A program made the position numbers and the translations under genes. Below, piece after piece: positions 1-8,752 of a DNA stretch of 64,000 nucleotides. The notes below the pieces were generated by a model. The model was given only the letters and a program-made list of their open reading frames with translations. It made no database searches and had not been told where the DNA came from. How positions within the stretch are numbered: the first letter of the stretch is position 1; each line of letters starts with the position of its first letter. This stretch comes from Chloroflexota bacterium (GTDB lineage: Bacteria > Chloroflexota > UBA11872 > UBA12225 > JAJDUF01), in assembly GCA_022826725.1 (NCBI GenBank), contig JAJDUF010000016.1:1-64000 (forward strand), in the 5' to 3' direction.

Positions 1-37
1 TTAGGGAGCAATCCCCCTGTAGACACGACCGAACTAC

Positions 38-80
38 CCCCCTCCATCGCTCGCCGAGGGAGAGGGGGCAGGGGGTGAGG
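38..80. repeat. PAL-A palindromic repeat copy
   Basis: A hairpin of pyrimidine-rich then purine-rich halves is followed by a G-rich tail ending GGGGGTGAGG. This is the general form of a repeat found more than 20 times in the window. It lies downstream of the DUF192 lipoprotein gene and could help end its transcript. Confidence 0.75.
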
Positions 81-100
81 CCCGCCCACATCTACCCTTC

Positions 101-709
101 TCACCGAACCCGACGCAGCATCACACGGCTTACCGCTTGGATACCCCACCGCGCCGCGAATCCCGCCGGCACCTCCAGTACATAGTCGGCTGCCGCTGGC
201 GGCGTATAGATGGGCAGCTCGGAATCAGGCGTGCCAGGTCGCGGCGGTGGTACGTCGGCGAGCACGTGTACGACCTGCCCATCCCGAATCCAGATGATGT
301 CCAGCGCAAAGGTCATGCCCTTCATCCAGAACGAGTGCCGGCCCAGTTCCGGAAAGACGAACAACATGCCCTCGTCCGCCCCGAGCGGCGCATGACCGCC
401 GAGGCCGCGTGTGCGCTCCGCAGCCGTCCGCGCTAGCTCCACCCGCACGGCCACCGCATCGAAGTGGGCCGCCGGCCCGGTAGCGGTGGCGGCGGGCGGC
501 GGCGCGGCGGTGATCGTCGGTTGCGGACGCGCCGCGGTAGGAGAAACGCCAGCCGTGCGCGTCGGGAATGGCGACGGTGGTGCTTGTGGGGTAGGTAGAG
601 GAACTGGCGGGCCAGTCACGCGCTCCTGGCCGCAGGCAATTACCCACAAGAGAGCGGGCAGCACCGGAGCGTAACGCAGGAACCGACGCCGGCGTTGCTG
701 ATCGCCCAC
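101..709 (-). CDS. DUF192 family lipoprotein
   Basis: A 202-residue exported protein. The N-terminus has an Arg-rich stretch, a hydrophobic run and a lipobox ending VIAC near residue 26, so it is probably a lipoprotein. A Pro/Thr/Ala-rich linker follows to about residue 80. The C-terminal 110 residues carry the DUF192 (COG1430) pattern, including GMLFVF, FWMKGM and LDIIWI. DUF192 proteins are small beta-rich domains of unclear function, often secreted. The gene starts 5 bases after mrp ends and is probably cotranscribed with it. The fold assignment is firm; the function is unknown. Confidence 0.85.
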   Translation of the reverse strand: MGDQQRRRRFLRYAPVLPALLWVIACGQERVTGPPVPLPTPQAPPSPFPTRTAGVSPTAARPQPTITAAPPPAATATGPAAHFDAVAVRVELARTAAERTRGLGGHAPLGADEGMLFVFPELGRHSFWMKGMTFALDIIWIRDGQVVHVLADVPPPRPGTPDSELPIYTPPAAADYVLEVPAGFAARWGIQAVSRVMLRRVR

Positions 710-714
710 TGCGC

Positions 715-1812
715 TCAGACGGCCCGGAGCGAAATCGTGCGCCGCCGGCGAGCCGCTGCAATGCTCACCTGGGCGGCCAAGGAGTGGGCCACACTGCGAA
801 AGGCCGCGGCCTGCGGCGAGTCCGGGCGCAGCGCCGTCACCGGTCGGCCCTCGTCGCTGCTCTCCCGGATGTCGGGCGCCAGTGGGACCTCACCCAAGAA
901 CGGCACTTCCAACTCCTGTGCCGCCCGCTGCGCCCCGCCGTGACTGAAAATGTCGTGCCGGGTATCGCAGTGGTCGCAGATAAAGTAGCTCATGTTCTCC
1001 AGGATGCCCAGAATGCGGACCTTCAGATGCCGGAACATCTTCAAGGCCTTCACCGCGATATCCAGCGCCACGTCCTGCGGCTGCGTCACGATCACCGCTC
1101 CAGACAGTTGCAGCGACTGCACCAGCGTCAGTTGTGCGTCGCCCGTGCCCGGCGGGAGGTCCACAATCAGGTAGTCCAGGTCGCCCCAGTGGGTATCGCC
1201 CAGCAACTGTCGCACGGCGCTATGCACCATCGGACCGCGCCAGATCACCGGCGCGTCCGGCTCCAGGAGAAAGCCAATGGACATCAGCTTCACATCGTGG
1301 GCCTCGAGCGGCTCGAAGAGCTTCTTGCCGTCGTGCTGGATGACCTTGGGCAGTGCCCGCGTCCCCATCAGCCCCGGAATACTCGGACCGTAGATGTCGG
1401 CATCCAACAACCCCACCGTGGCACCACTCTGCGCCAGAGCGATAGCCAGATTGGCCGCGACCGTAGACTTGCCGACGCCGCCCTTGCCGCTGCCGATGGC
1501 CACCACGTTCCGCACGGTCGGCAGCAGCGGGCCGGCCTCATCCGTGGATTGCACCCGGGCGCTCATCTTGATCTCGAGGACCTCCACGCCGGGAAGGGCC
1601 TCCACGGCCTCGCGCGCCATCGCCTCCATCTGGTCTTTGATCGGACACGCCGGAGTCGTCAGCTCATATGTAAAGCTGACCCGACTATCCTTTACCTCCA
1701 GATCCTTCACCATGCCCAGCGTGACAATGTCACGGTGGAGATCAGGGTCAATGACCTGCGACAGGGCGGCCAGCACCGCTTCCTCTGTCACCAGAGCCTT
1801 GCGTTCGATCAA
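715..1812 (-). CDS. mrp: Mrp/ApbC-type iron-sulfur cluster carrier ATPase
   Basis: A 365-residue P-loop ATPase of the Mrp/NBP35 family, cytosolic carriers of Fe-S clusters. Residues 1-95 form a MIP18/DUF59 domain. The deviant Walker A motif GSGKGGVGKST is near residue 108, DADIYGPSIP follows, and the C-terminal cluster-binding pair appears as MSYFICDHC. The start is a TTG preceded by AAGGAG with 7 bases of spacing; no ATG fits as well. A -10 box TATACT lies about 30 bases upstream. It leads a two-gene unit with the DUF192 lipoprotein. Confidence 0.93.
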   Translation of the reverse strand: MIERKALVTEEAVLAALSQVIDPDLHRDIVTLGMVKDLEVKDSRVSFTYELTTPACPIKDQMEAMAREAVEALPGVEVLEIKMSARVQSTDEAGPLLPTVRNVVAIGSGKGGVGKSTVAANLAIALAQSGATVGLLDADIYGPSIPGLMGTRALPKVIQHDGKKLFEPLEAHDVKLMSIGFLLEPDAPVIWRGPMVHSAVRQLLGDTHWGDLDYLIVDLPPGTGDAQLTLVQSLQLSGAVIVTQPQDVALDIAVKALKMFRHLKVRILGILENMSYFICDHCDTRHDIFSHGGAQRAAQELEVPFLGEVPLAPDIRESSDEGRPVTALRPDSPQAAAFRSVAHSLAAQVSIAAARRRRTISLRAV

Positions 1813-1844
1813 GCTGCAACTCCTTAGCTACGGCCTCATCCCCG

Positions 1845-1853
1845 AGTATAGCA
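1845..1853 (-). promoter_or_regulatory. Extended -10 promoter for mrp
   Basis: On the minus strand the sequence reads TGCTATACT, an extended -10 element. No good -35 is visible. The preceding GCACAGTGCTAT is shared with the panB promoter. Confidence 0.55.
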
Positions 1854-1925
1854 CTGTGCCCGGCGGCCTGAGAAGCCACCACCAACTATTTGGGGCTGCC
1901 CCCGGCTCGCCTCCTTCAGACTCCT

Positions 1926-1960
1926 ATTCCCTGGAGGGAAGGGGCCGGGGGTTAGGTCCA
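1926..1960. repeat. PAL-A variant plus MITE-B right-end remnant
   Basis: TTCCCTGGAGGGAA hairpin followed by GGGGCCGGGGGTTAGGTCC. The bases to about 1982 (ending AAAAACCT) resemble the right end of the MITE-B copy near 25.35 kb but diverge just before the thiamine-operon -10 box. The thiamine promoter therefore sits at the edge of an old element. Confidence 0.6.
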
Positions 1961-1981
1961 ACTCGCCTCCTACCAAAAACC

Positions 1982-1990
1982 TGCTATACT
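1982..1990 (+). promoter_or_regulatory. Extended -10 promoter of the thiamine-transport operon
   Basis: TGCTATACT, an extended -10 box, lies about 35 bases before the TPP aptamer. The -35 region is poor, as expected for a TGn-extended promoter. Confidence 0.55.
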
Positions 1991-2024
1991 GGGCGCAGTC
2001 TGCCCATTTACAACTGCTCCCTGT

Positions 2025-2115
2025 GCTAGGGGTGCGCCGTGGCGCTGAGAGGCCTGTTCGAGGTCAACCCTTCGAACCTGATCTGGGTCATGCCAGCGTA
2101 GGAAAGTGATCCGGC
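2025..2115 (+). ncRNA. TPP riboswitch (THI element)
   Basis: The conserved thiamine-pyrophosphate aptamer core is readable: GGGGTGC at 2029-2035, CTGAGA at 2045-2050 and CCTGATCTGGGTCATGCCAG from 2077, followed by CGTAGG. A 3' expression platform with an intrinsic terminator follows. The riboswitch precedes ykoF-ykoE-ykoD-ykoC, so TPP binding should switch off import of a thiamine precursor. Confidence 0.95.
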
Positions 2116-2143
2116 TCTTGCTTATCCTACGAGCAAGTCGCAG

Positions 2144-2174
2144 CGCGCCTGGAAAGGTTTCCGGCGCGTTTTTT
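2144..2174 (+). terminator. Intrinsic terminator of the TPP riboswitch
   Basis: CGCGCC and GGAAA pair with TTTCC and GGCGCG around a short loop, and six T residues follow at 2169-2174. It lies between aptamer and ykoF, so the riboswitch probably acts by premature termination. A CTTGCT/AGCAAG hairpin lies between aptamer and terminator. Confidence 0.9.
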
Positions 2175-2239
2175 GTTGGTCCGCGTGCAGCCCTCAAGCG
2201 CAGCACGGGAGCACTCGCACTTAAGGAGACTGGTACCGC

Positions 2240-2836
2240 ATGATCGGCGTCCGCTTCTCGCTCTACCCCATGACCGATGCCTTTGTCCCGGTCATTCTCG
2301 ACGCCGTCCAAGGCCTCGACCGCCTCGGCCTCGAGGTGGAGGTGGACGACGTTTCGACCTGCCTGATGGGTGAGGAGCCACAACTGTTCGAGGCCCTGCG
2401 GGTCGCTTTCGGACGGGCCGCCCGGACCGGTACGCACGTCGTCATGGTCGCTTCGTTCTCGGCCGGCTGCCCCGGCGAGCCTGAAGGCGACGTGTGCGCG
2501 CCGCGGCACGTCACCCTGGCCGAGCTGGCCCAAGAACAGTGGACAGACAATTGGGTCGCCGAGGCCTACGACCTCCCGGAGCAGGTCGCCTGTCAGTTTG
2601 CGCTCTATCCCTTGGGTATCGAGCACTACATGGATGTCATCTATCGAGAGATCGGAGGGACAAAGGAAGCACCGGTACGCTCGCGCGGGCGGCACTTTGC
2701 CACTCACCTGGCCGGCGACGGCGGCGCCGTGTTCGATGCGCTACGGACCGCCTTTCGCAACACCCGCCGCGACGCTGCCCACGTCGTGATGACGGCCACG
2801 ATCTCGGCCAACAGCCCCAGCGCACCGACAGCCTAG
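2240..2836 (+). CDS. ykoF: YkoF family thiamine/HMP-binding protein
   Basis: A 198-residue cytosolic protein made of two similar halves of about 85-90 residues. Each has a VRFSLYPM or ACQFALYPLG-like strand at the front and a HVVMVASFSA or HVVMTATISA-like strand at the end. This is the duplicated ferredoxin-like fold of YkoF, which binds thiamine or its hydroxymethylpyrimidine part. AAGGAG lies 11 bases before the ATG. It is the first gene after the TPP riboswitch and is followed by the YkoE, YkoD and YkoC components, which matches the B. subtilis ykoFEDC set. Confidence 0.9.
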   Translation: MIGVRFSLYPMTDAFVPVILDAVQGLDRLGLEVEVDDVSTCLMGEEPQLFEALRVAFGRAARTGTHVVMVASFSAGCPGEPEGDVCAPRHVTLAELAQEQWTDNWVAEAYDLPEQVACQFALYPLGIEHYMDVIYREIGGTKEAPVRSRGRHFATHLAGDGGAVFDALRTAFRNTRRDAAHVVMTATISANSPSAPTA

Positions 2837-2894
2837 TCGTCGTCACTGTCAATACCGAGTCAAGCCGAGAAGGACCACGAGGAGGGGAGCTACG

Positions 2895-3947
2895 ATGGAC
2901 ACGACAACAGCCGATATGCCACAGCGGCGGGCGTTCTCCGGGCGTTGGGTCGCTATCGCGGCGGGAATCGTCGCGCTCGTTGCCTTCTTCTTCCCCTGGA
3001 TCAACTATCAGGACCGCGCCTACAGTGGCTTCGAATTCGCCCAGGCCATGGGCGGCGTCACCAAGGGCTTCGACGTCACGCTCTACGCCATCCCCGTCCT
3101 CGCCATCATGGTGATCGCCTTCGCGTTTGTCTCCATGTTCAACGACACCGAGGGCGGCGCCATCTTCAACAGCTGGGCCATCCTAGCCGCGGTGAGTGGT
3201 CTGCTCATCAGCGCCGTCTTCCTCGCGGAGAAAGCCCTCTCCGGCGAAAAGGCCCTCGAAACGCTACGCGCTGGCGAGCTGGCCGGCTTCGGGCCGGGCG
3301 TCTACGCCTCGATCATCATGTTTGCTATTGCCGCGCTTGGTGGTGTGTTCGAATGGCGTCGGCCGGCGGCACGGGAGCGGTCCGCCTGGCGCACGCAGGA
3401 CTTTGTGCTGCTGGCCATCCTGGCGATTGTCTTCGGTGCCATCTACTGGCAGTGGATTCAGGCCTGGATTTGGTCCCAAGCCCTCGGCGGGCCGTTCGGC
3501 CGCGAGCTGTTCTTCGGCGTGTGGTTCATCGCCGGCTTGCTCGGCGGCTACATCGTGCGGCGTCCCGGCGCAGCGTTCCTCGCCGAGAGCCTGGCCGCCC
3601 TGGCCGAGGTCCTGCTCGGCGCGGCAGCCGGACCGATCCTCGTCGTGACCGGCATCATGCAGGCGGTCGGCTGCGAGTTGGTCTTTGCCCTCACGCGGTA
3701 TCGCTCCTGGGGCTGGACCACCCTCCTCGTCGCCGGCGTCGTCACGGCCATCGTCGCCATCCCCTGGAACTGGTTCCGCCTGGGGTACTTCGGCCTGGAG
3801 CCGGCTGTCATCGTCGGCATCCTTTTCGTGCGGATCATCAGCGGGGGGTTGGCCGGCGCCGCCGCGAAGATCATCGGTGACCTGCTGGCCCGCACGGGTG
3901 CCCTGAACTTCTTCCCCATTGGCCGCGAGCGGATGGAAGAGGTCTAG
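2895..3947 (+). CDS. ykoE: YkoE-like ECF transporter S component with extra N-terminal membrane domain
   Basis: A 350-residue integral membrane protein. The YkoE-like substrate-binding domain occupies about residues 165-345 and has about six membrane segments. The position between ykoF and the ECF ATPase supports a thiamine-precursor substrate. Typical YkoE proteins are about 200 residues. Here an extra 155-residue region with four predicted membrane segments (about 18-40, 65-85, 95-115 and 135-155) precedes it, and I do not recognise that region. GGAGGGG lies upstream of the ATG. Family call by YkoE domain and operon; the fusion is seen directly. Confidence 0.85.
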   Translation: MDTTTADMPQRRAFSGRWVAIAAGIVALVAFFFPWINYQDRAYSGFEFAQAMGGVTKGFDVTLYAIPVLAIMVIAFAFVSMFNDTEGGAIFNSWAILAAVSGLLISAVFLAEKALSGEKALETLRAGELAGFGPGVYASIIMFAIAALGGVFEWRRPAARERSAWRTQDFVLLAILAIVFGAIYWQWIQAWIWSQALGGPFGRELFFGVWFIAGLLGGYIVRRPGAAFLAESLAALAEVLLGAAAGPILVVTGIMQAVGCELVFALTRYRSWGWTTLLVAGVVTAIVAIPWNWFRLGYFGLEPAVIVGILFVRIISGGLAGAAAKIIGDLLARTGALNFFPIGRERMEEV

Positions 3948-3980
3948 CACGACCGCCGACCGGCCGGAAGCGGCCCACTC

Positions 3981-5759
3981 ATGCCGAAACCAAGCGCGGC
4001 CTCAGCAGATAGCGCCGACTTGCCCGTCGCCGCGCCGGCGGTCCACGTCGAGCGCATCACCGTGCGCCACATCGGCCGCCGCGCCCCCGCCCTGCGCGAC
4101 TTCTCCCTGGACTGGACGCCGGGCGAGCGGCTGCTTCTACTGGGACCGAGCGGCGCCGGCAAGAGCACCCTCGCGCTCTGCCTGAATGGCCTGATCCCGC
4201 ACAGCGTCGAGGCGCACTGGGAAGCCGGCCGCATCCTGGTGGATGGCCAAGACACCCGCCAAGCCTCACTCGGCCGGCTCACGCGCCAGGTCGGCTTGCT
4301 CTTCCAAGACCCGGAGGCACAGCTGGCCCTGCTGGAGGTGGACGATGAGGTGGCGTTCGGACTCGAAAACCTCGGCACGCCGCGGCCCGCGATGCTGCGG
4401 CGCGTCCCGGCGGCGCGCGCCCTGCTCGGCCTGGACCCGGCCCGCACGCCGGCTCGCCTCGATCAGCTTTCCGGCGGCACCAAGCAGCGAGTCACGCTCG
4501 CGGCCATCCTGGCGATGGGCCCCGGTGCTTTGGTCCTCGACGAGCCGACGGCAAACCTCGATCCGCAAGGCACGACCGAGCTATTCGACACCCTCGCCGA
4601 CCTGTGTCGGGATAGCAACCGTTCGCTGCTGCTTGTCGAGCACCGCCTGGACGACATTCTCGCCCTGATAGACCGTGTCGTCGTCCTAGACGAGCGCGGC
4701 ACCGTCGCCCTGACCGGTCCTCCCCGCGAGGTATTCCAGCAGCACGCCGACACGCTTGACCAATTGGGCGTGTGGGTGCCGCAGGTCGCGCGGCTCGGCG
4801 CCCTCTTCCCCGGCGCCAAGGCACCGCTCACCGTCGCGGAAGCAGCCGATCTCCTAGTCACCTCCTGGCCGACCCATCAGTCCCGTCATTCCCGCGAAGG
4901 CGGGAATCCACCCCCGCCAGCCGGCGCAGCGATCCTCGCCGCCGAGCAAGTAAGCTACCGCTACACGCCGGACGGCCCTCCGGCGTTGGCAGCGGTTGAC
5001 CTGACCGTGCATCCCGGAGAGTTCCTGGCCCTGGCCGGGGCCAACGCCGCCGGCAAGACGACGCTGGCCCTACTGCTGGCCGGGGCGCTCCAGCCGACCA
5101 CCGGCCGCGTGCTGCTCGATGGCCGCGACCTCCGCGCCGTCCCGGAGCGCGATATGCGCCGTCGCCTGGCCTACGTCTTCCAATATCCCGAGCACCAATT
5201 CGTCACCGGCACCGTTCAATCCGAACTGCTCTTCGGCCTACGGGCGCGCGGCGTAGCTCCCGCGGCAGCGGCCAAGCGAGCGCTGGCAGCGCTGGAGCGG
5301 ATCGGGCTGGCGGACCTGGCGGCAGCGCACCCCTTGAGCATCAGCCACGGCCAGAAACGCCGCCTCTCAGTCGCCACTGCCCTCGTCACCGAGCCGGACG
5401 TCCTACTGCTCGATGAGCCGACGTTCGGGCAGGACCGCCGCTACACGGATGAGTTGTTGGCGCTGCTCACGGACCTCCACCAGAGCGGCACGACGGTTGT
5501 GGTCATCACACACGACATGGCGCTCGTCGCCGAGCACGCGACGCGCGTCGTGGCCCTCGCCAGCGGTCAAATCGTATTCGACGGCCCGCCAGCCGCCCTG
5601 TTCGCGCGCCCCGATCTGCTAACCCGTTACGCCCTCCGCCTTCCACCTATAGCACAGGCCGTGCAGCAAGCCAGGGCGCTACGGGCGGCGCTGCCGGCAG
5701 TGAGCAGCCTACGGGAGCTAGCCGCGGCGTTGGTCGGAGAACAGCCTAGTTCTCCGTAG
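3981..5759 (+). CDS. ykoD: Energy-coupling factor transporter, fused double ATPase (YkoD-like)
   Basis: A 592-residue protein with two ABC ATPase domains. The first has Walker A GPSGAGKS at 55-62 and signature LSGGTKQR. The second has Walker A GANAAGKT near 353-360 and signature ISHGQKRR. It would energise uptake through YkoE and YkoC. The linker between the domains contains a PAL-F palindrome (4886-4913) read in frame as RHSREGGNP, so a mobile repeat has become part of the protein. It begins 33 bases after ykoE. Confidence 0.93.
   Translation: MPKPSAASADSADLPVAAPAVHVERITVRHIGRRAPALRDFSLDWTPGERLLLLGPSGAGKSTLALCLNGLIPHSVEAHWEAGRILVDGQDTRQASLGRLTRQVGLLFQDPEAQLALLEVDDEVAFGLENLGTPRPAMLRRVPAARALLGLDPARTPARLDQLSGGTKQRVTLAAILAMGPGALVLDEPTANLDPQGTTELFDTLADLCRDSNRSLLLVEHRLDDILALIDRVVVLDERGTVALTGPPREVFQQHADTLDQLGVWVPQVARLGALFPGAKAPLTVAEAADLLVTSWPTHQSRHSREGGNPPPPAGAAILAAEQVSYRYTPDGPPALAAVDLTVHPGEFLALAGANAAGKTTLALLLAGALQPTTGRVLLDGRDLRAVPERDMRRRLAYVFQYPEHQFVTGTVQSELLFGLRARGVAPAAAAKRALAALERIGLADLAAAHPLSISHGQKRRLSVATALVTEPDVLLLDEPTFGQDRRYTDELLALLTDLHQSGTTVVVITHDMALVAEHATRVVALASGQIVFDGPPAALFARPDLLTRYALRLPPIAQAVQQARALRAALPAVSSLRELAAALVGEQPSSP
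4886..4913. repeat. PAL-F palindromic repeat inside ykoD
   Basis: GTCATTCCCGCGAAGGCGGG followed by AATCCA, the same palindrome seen in intergenic positions near 9.36, 59.39 and 63.64 kb. It lies in frame in the linker between the two ATPase domains, where an insertion would do least harm. Confidence 0.85.
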
Positions 5760-5778
5760 GAGTTGACAATGCAAGCCG

Positions 5779-5842
5779 TCATTGCGGCGCAGGCCGCAAT
5801 CCACGTCCCCCCGCTGCGCGGGGGGACCATAGGGGGGCAGGA
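5779..5842. repeat. PAL-E and PAL-C palindromes between ykoD and ykoC
   Basis: PAL-E (CATTGCGGCGCAGGCCGCAA, from 5780) is directly followed by an uninterrupted PAL-C (CCCCCCGCTGCGCGGGGGGA, then CCATAGGGGGGC). This is a useful reference for the empty MITE-B target site. Confidence 0.85.
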
Positions 5843-5895
5843 GTCCGGCGGCAGGCACAACCTCCCACGCACGTAGCAATAGCGGAAGAAGAGCC

Positions 5896-6738
5896 ATGAG
5901 CACCGTCCCCATCCCGAACGACGACGCTGGACACACCTCACCGGCCCCAACGCCGTACCTCCGGCGACGAAACCCGACCGTGAAGTTCACCGTCGTCCTG
6001 GTCCTTTCGTTGCTCTTGACCGTCGTGCTGGATCCGTGGACCCCGCTCCTGCTCCTCGGAATTACGCTCATAGCCGGGCTATGGCTGGGTCGCTTACCCC
6101 TGCGGACATATGGCGGTGCCCTGCTGCCCCTACTGCTGATCGGGCTGGGCTTCGTGTGGAGCAACGCGCTCTTCTCGGCCTATCCCGACGAGGCCGGCGT
6201 GCTGGGGCGCCTCGGACCGCTGCGCGTCAGCACGCCAGGACTGATCTTCGGGACCGCCCTCGCCGTGCGCGGTCTGGCTATCGGCGTCCTGTCGGTCACG
6301 TTCATCCTGACCACCGACCCCACCGATCTCATCATCAGCCTGATTCGTCACGCCCGCCTCCCCTATCGCCTGGGCTATCCTCTCCTCGCCGCCTACCGCT
6401 TCCTCCCTTTCTTCCGCCAAGAATATCGCCAGATTGCGCTGGCCCGTCGGGTCCGCGGTGTCCTGGAGCAAGGCTTCATCTGGCAGCGGCTGTGGCGCCG
6501 CGCCGGCTATATCGTGCCGCTGTTGAGCAGCGCCGTGCGGCGCGCCGCCCAAGTGGCCATCGCCATGGACTCCCGCGGCTTCGCCGCCGCGACCACCCGA
6601 ACCTACTACCGGATGGTGCCGCTGACCCCTGCCGACGGCCTCTTCGCGGCAGCAGCCGTCGGCGTGGGCCTGGCCGTTCTCGGTATGAGCGCCTACCTCG
6701 GCTGGCTGCGCCTCTGGGACGGACGCTTTATCGCCTGA
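5896..6738 (+). CDS. ykoC: ECF transporter T component (YkoC/EcfT-like)
   Basis: A 280-residue membrane protein with about five to six hydrophobic segments. The coupling-helix motif ALARRVRG lies near residue 180 and a second Arg-rich motif, AIAMDSRGF, near 228. These A-R-G type motifs dock EcfT onto the two ATPases. It closes the four-gene thiamine-precursor importer, after a 136-base gap filled by palindromic repeats. AGAAGAG lies just upstream of the ATG. Confidence 0.9.
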   Translation: MSTVPIPNDDAGHTSPAPTPYLRRRNPTVKFTVVLVLSLLLTVVLDPWTPLLLLGITLIAGLWLGRLPLRTYGGALLPLLLIGLGFVWSNALFSAYPDEAGVLGRLGPLRVSTPGLIFGTALAVRGLAIGVLSVTFILTTDPTDLIISLIRHARLPYRLGYPLLAAYRFLPFFRQEYRQIALARRVRGVLEQGFIWQRLWRRAGYIVPLLSSAVRRAAQVAIAMDSRGFAAATTRTYYRMVPLTPADGLFAAAAVGVGLAVLGMSAYLGWLRLWDGRFIA

Positions 6739-6820
6739 GCCGGCCAGGCGCCTCCGCCTGGCATCCTGGATGGTAGACTGTCCGCGCCTATCGAGCATCG
6801 CGCGTCGGAGATGCCTCACC

Positions 6821-7738
6821 ATGCAGATCGAGAACCAACGTTTCCTCGTCACCGGCGGCTGCGGCTTTATCGGCAGCCGTGTCGTCCGCCTGCTCGCCCA
6901 ACGCGGCGCCGCGGTTACGGTGTTTGACCGCGTGATCCGCCCGGAGGTATGCGCCGGCCTACCGTCCGCCGCCGCGGACCGTGTGACGCTCAAGGCCGGC
7001 GACATCACCAACACAGCGGAGGTCCAGGCGGCCGCCAGCGGCGCTGCGGGCGTGTTCCATTTGGCGGTGCTCGACCTGAACAGCTGCACCGACGATCCGC
7101 GCCTGTGCGTGCAGATCAATATGGAGGGGACGTTCACCGTCCTGGAGGCCGCACAACGCGCCGGCCTCGGCAAGGTCGTGTTTTCGTCGGCCTCGTCCGT
7201 CTATGGCGACACGGACGAGACCATGGACGAGTCGCATCCGCTCGGAGCACGCACGATCTACGGGGCCAGCAAGATTACCGGCGAGTACCTCTGCCGGTCC
7301 TTTCACACCATGTACGGACTCGACTATGTGATCTTGCGCTATATGAACGTGTTCGGCCCTCATCAGACGATTGGCGTGGTCCCCGCCGTCCTACGGCGGA
7401 TTCGCGCCGGCCAAGCGCCCATCATCTTCGGCCAGGGCACCCAATCGTTCGACTTCATCTACGTGGACGACGTAGCCGCCGCCAACCTCCGCGCCATGGA
7501 GAGCGACGTATCCGACGAAGCGTTCAACGTCGGCAGCGGCGAGGAGCGTTCGATCAAGCAGGTCGTCGAGACGCTACTGCGCCTGACCGGCTCACCCCTG
7601 TCGCCCGACTACCAGCCGGCGCCTGTCGGGCAGATGCAGCGCCGCGTCGGCAGCAGCGCCAAGGCCGCGCGCCTGCTCGAATGGCGGGCCGCCGTCCCGT
7701 TCGACGAGGGCCTGCGCCGCGTCGTCGCCGCCGGCTGA
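6821..7738 (+). CDS. NAD-dependent epimerase/dehydratase (extended SDR)
   Basis: A 305-residue extended short-chain dehydrogenase. The Rossmann NAD motif GGCGFIGS is near residues 12-19. The catalytic triad is visible as SSASSVYG and YGASK (Tyr-x-x-x-Lys). The family acts on nucleotide sugars such as UDP-glucose or dTDP intermediates; the exact substrate is not readable. I chose the ATG at 6821, preceded by GGAG, over an upstream ATG that would add a non-conserved tail before the first Rossmann strand. A second SDR follows 34 bases later. Confidence 0.9.
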   Translation: MQIENQRFLVTGGCGFIGSRVVRLLAQRGAAVTVFDRVIRPEVCAGLPSAAADRVTLKAGDITNTAEVQAAASGAAGVFHLAVLDLNSCTDDPRLCVQINMEGTFTVLEAAQRAGLGKVVFSSASSVYGDTDETMDESHPLGARTIYGASKITGEYLCRSFHTMYGLDYVILRYMNVFGPHQTIGVVPAVLRRIRAGQAPIIFGQGTQSFDFIYVDDVAAANLRAMESDVSDEAFNVGSGEERSIKQVVETLLRLTGSPLSPDYQPAPVGQMQRRVGSSAKAARLLEWRAAVPFDEGLRRVVAAG

Positions 7739-7772
7739 TAGCGGATAGCTGACGGCTAAGGGCTAATAGCTG
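7736..7772. repeat. GCTGATGGCTAA-type degenerate short repeat
   Basis: A run of near-copies of GATAGCTGACGGCTAAGGGC type fills the gap between the two epimerases and supplies the start codon context of the second. Similar runs lie near 21.75 kb and at 22.14-22.20 kb beside the panC stop codon. Confidence 0.6.
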
Positions 7773-8738
7773 ATGGCTAACATCCTCGTCACCGGCGCCG
7801 CCGGCTTCATCGGCTCCCACCTCGTACCTTGGCTGGCCCGGCGCACCCCCCAGCGGCGCGTCTACGCGCTCGTCCGCCCCGGAAGCCCACCACCCACACC
7901 GGCCGCCGGCACCCACTACATTCCCTGGGACCTCGCCACCACCCGGCCGCTGGCGCCACACGCCGCCTGGGACGAGCCGGCGGCTACGGACGAGCAGCGC
8001 CTCCCCGGCCATGTTGACGCCATCCTGCACCTCGCCCAAGCCAACGTGCCCTTCCCGGACCGGGCCGCCGAGCTACTCGCCGTCAACGTCGCCAGCACGC
8101 AGCGCCTCCTCGACTACGCCCGCACCGCTGGCGCCGCGGTCTTCCTATTGGCCTCGTCCGGCAGCGTCTACGGCAGTGGTGGAGACACCGCAGCGGCGCC
8201 ACCGCTGGCGCCGTCGGTCAGTCCCGGCGCGTCAGCCGTGCGCCCGTGGCGGGAGGACGACGCGCCACAGCCCGACGACTACTACGGGGCCACAAAGCTG
8301 GCGGCGGAATGGCTCGTGCGCTCGTATCGCGCCTACTTCCACACCGTCATCCTGCGCCTATTCGCACCCTACGGCCCCGGCCAGACCGCTCGGCTGATAC
8401 CAGGCCTCATCGGCCGCGTCCGCGAGAGCCGGCCCGTCACTCTCAGCCGCGGCGCGCGCCCGCACTTCAACCCGCTCTACGTCGCCGACCTGCTACCGAT
8501 GATCGAGCGGGCGCTGGACCTGCAAGGCGAGCAGATCCTCAATGTCGGTGGCGATGAGGTGCTGTCTATCCGCGATATGGCCGAGACCATCGGGAGTGTG
8601 CTCGGAGAGGTGCCGCGCTACGAGCCGTCTCCCGGTGAGCCGCCCGCCGACATCGTCGGCGATATCCGCCGCATGCACGCGCTCCTCCGCCCAGCCCCCC
8701 TTACCCCCTTCGCCACCGGCATCGCCAAGATGGTATGA
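7773..8738 (+). CDS. NAD-dependent epimerase/dehydratase (extended SDR)
   Basis: A 321-residue extended SDR with the NAD-binding motif GAAGFIGSH at the N-terminus, ASSGSVYG as the Ser region and YYGATKLAAE carrying the Tyr-x-x-x-Lys pair. A low-complexity insert of about 30 residues rich in Ala, Pro and Ser follows the SSGSVYG strand. It probably works with the preceding epimerase on a nucleotide sugar for the cell surface; that is inference. No clear ribosome binding site is present because the sequence before the ATG is a short degenerate repeat. Confidence 0.85.
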   Translation: MANILVTGAAGFIGSHLVPWLARRTPQRRVYALVRPGSPPPTPAAGTHYIPWDLATTRPLAPHAAWDEPAATDEQRLPGHVDAILHLAQANVPFPDRAAELLAVNVASTQRLLDYARTAGAAVFLLASSGSVYGSGGDTAAAPPLAPSVSPGASAVRPWREDDAPQPDDYYGATKLAAEWLVRSYRAYFHTVILRLFAPYGPGQTARLIPGLIGRVRESRPVTLSRGARPHFNPLYVADLLPMIERALDLQGEQILNVGGDEVLSIRDMAETIGSVLGEVPRYEPSPGEPPADIVGDIRRMHALLRPAPLTPFATGIAKMV

Positions 8739-8752
8739 GGCCGCCGGCCTGT

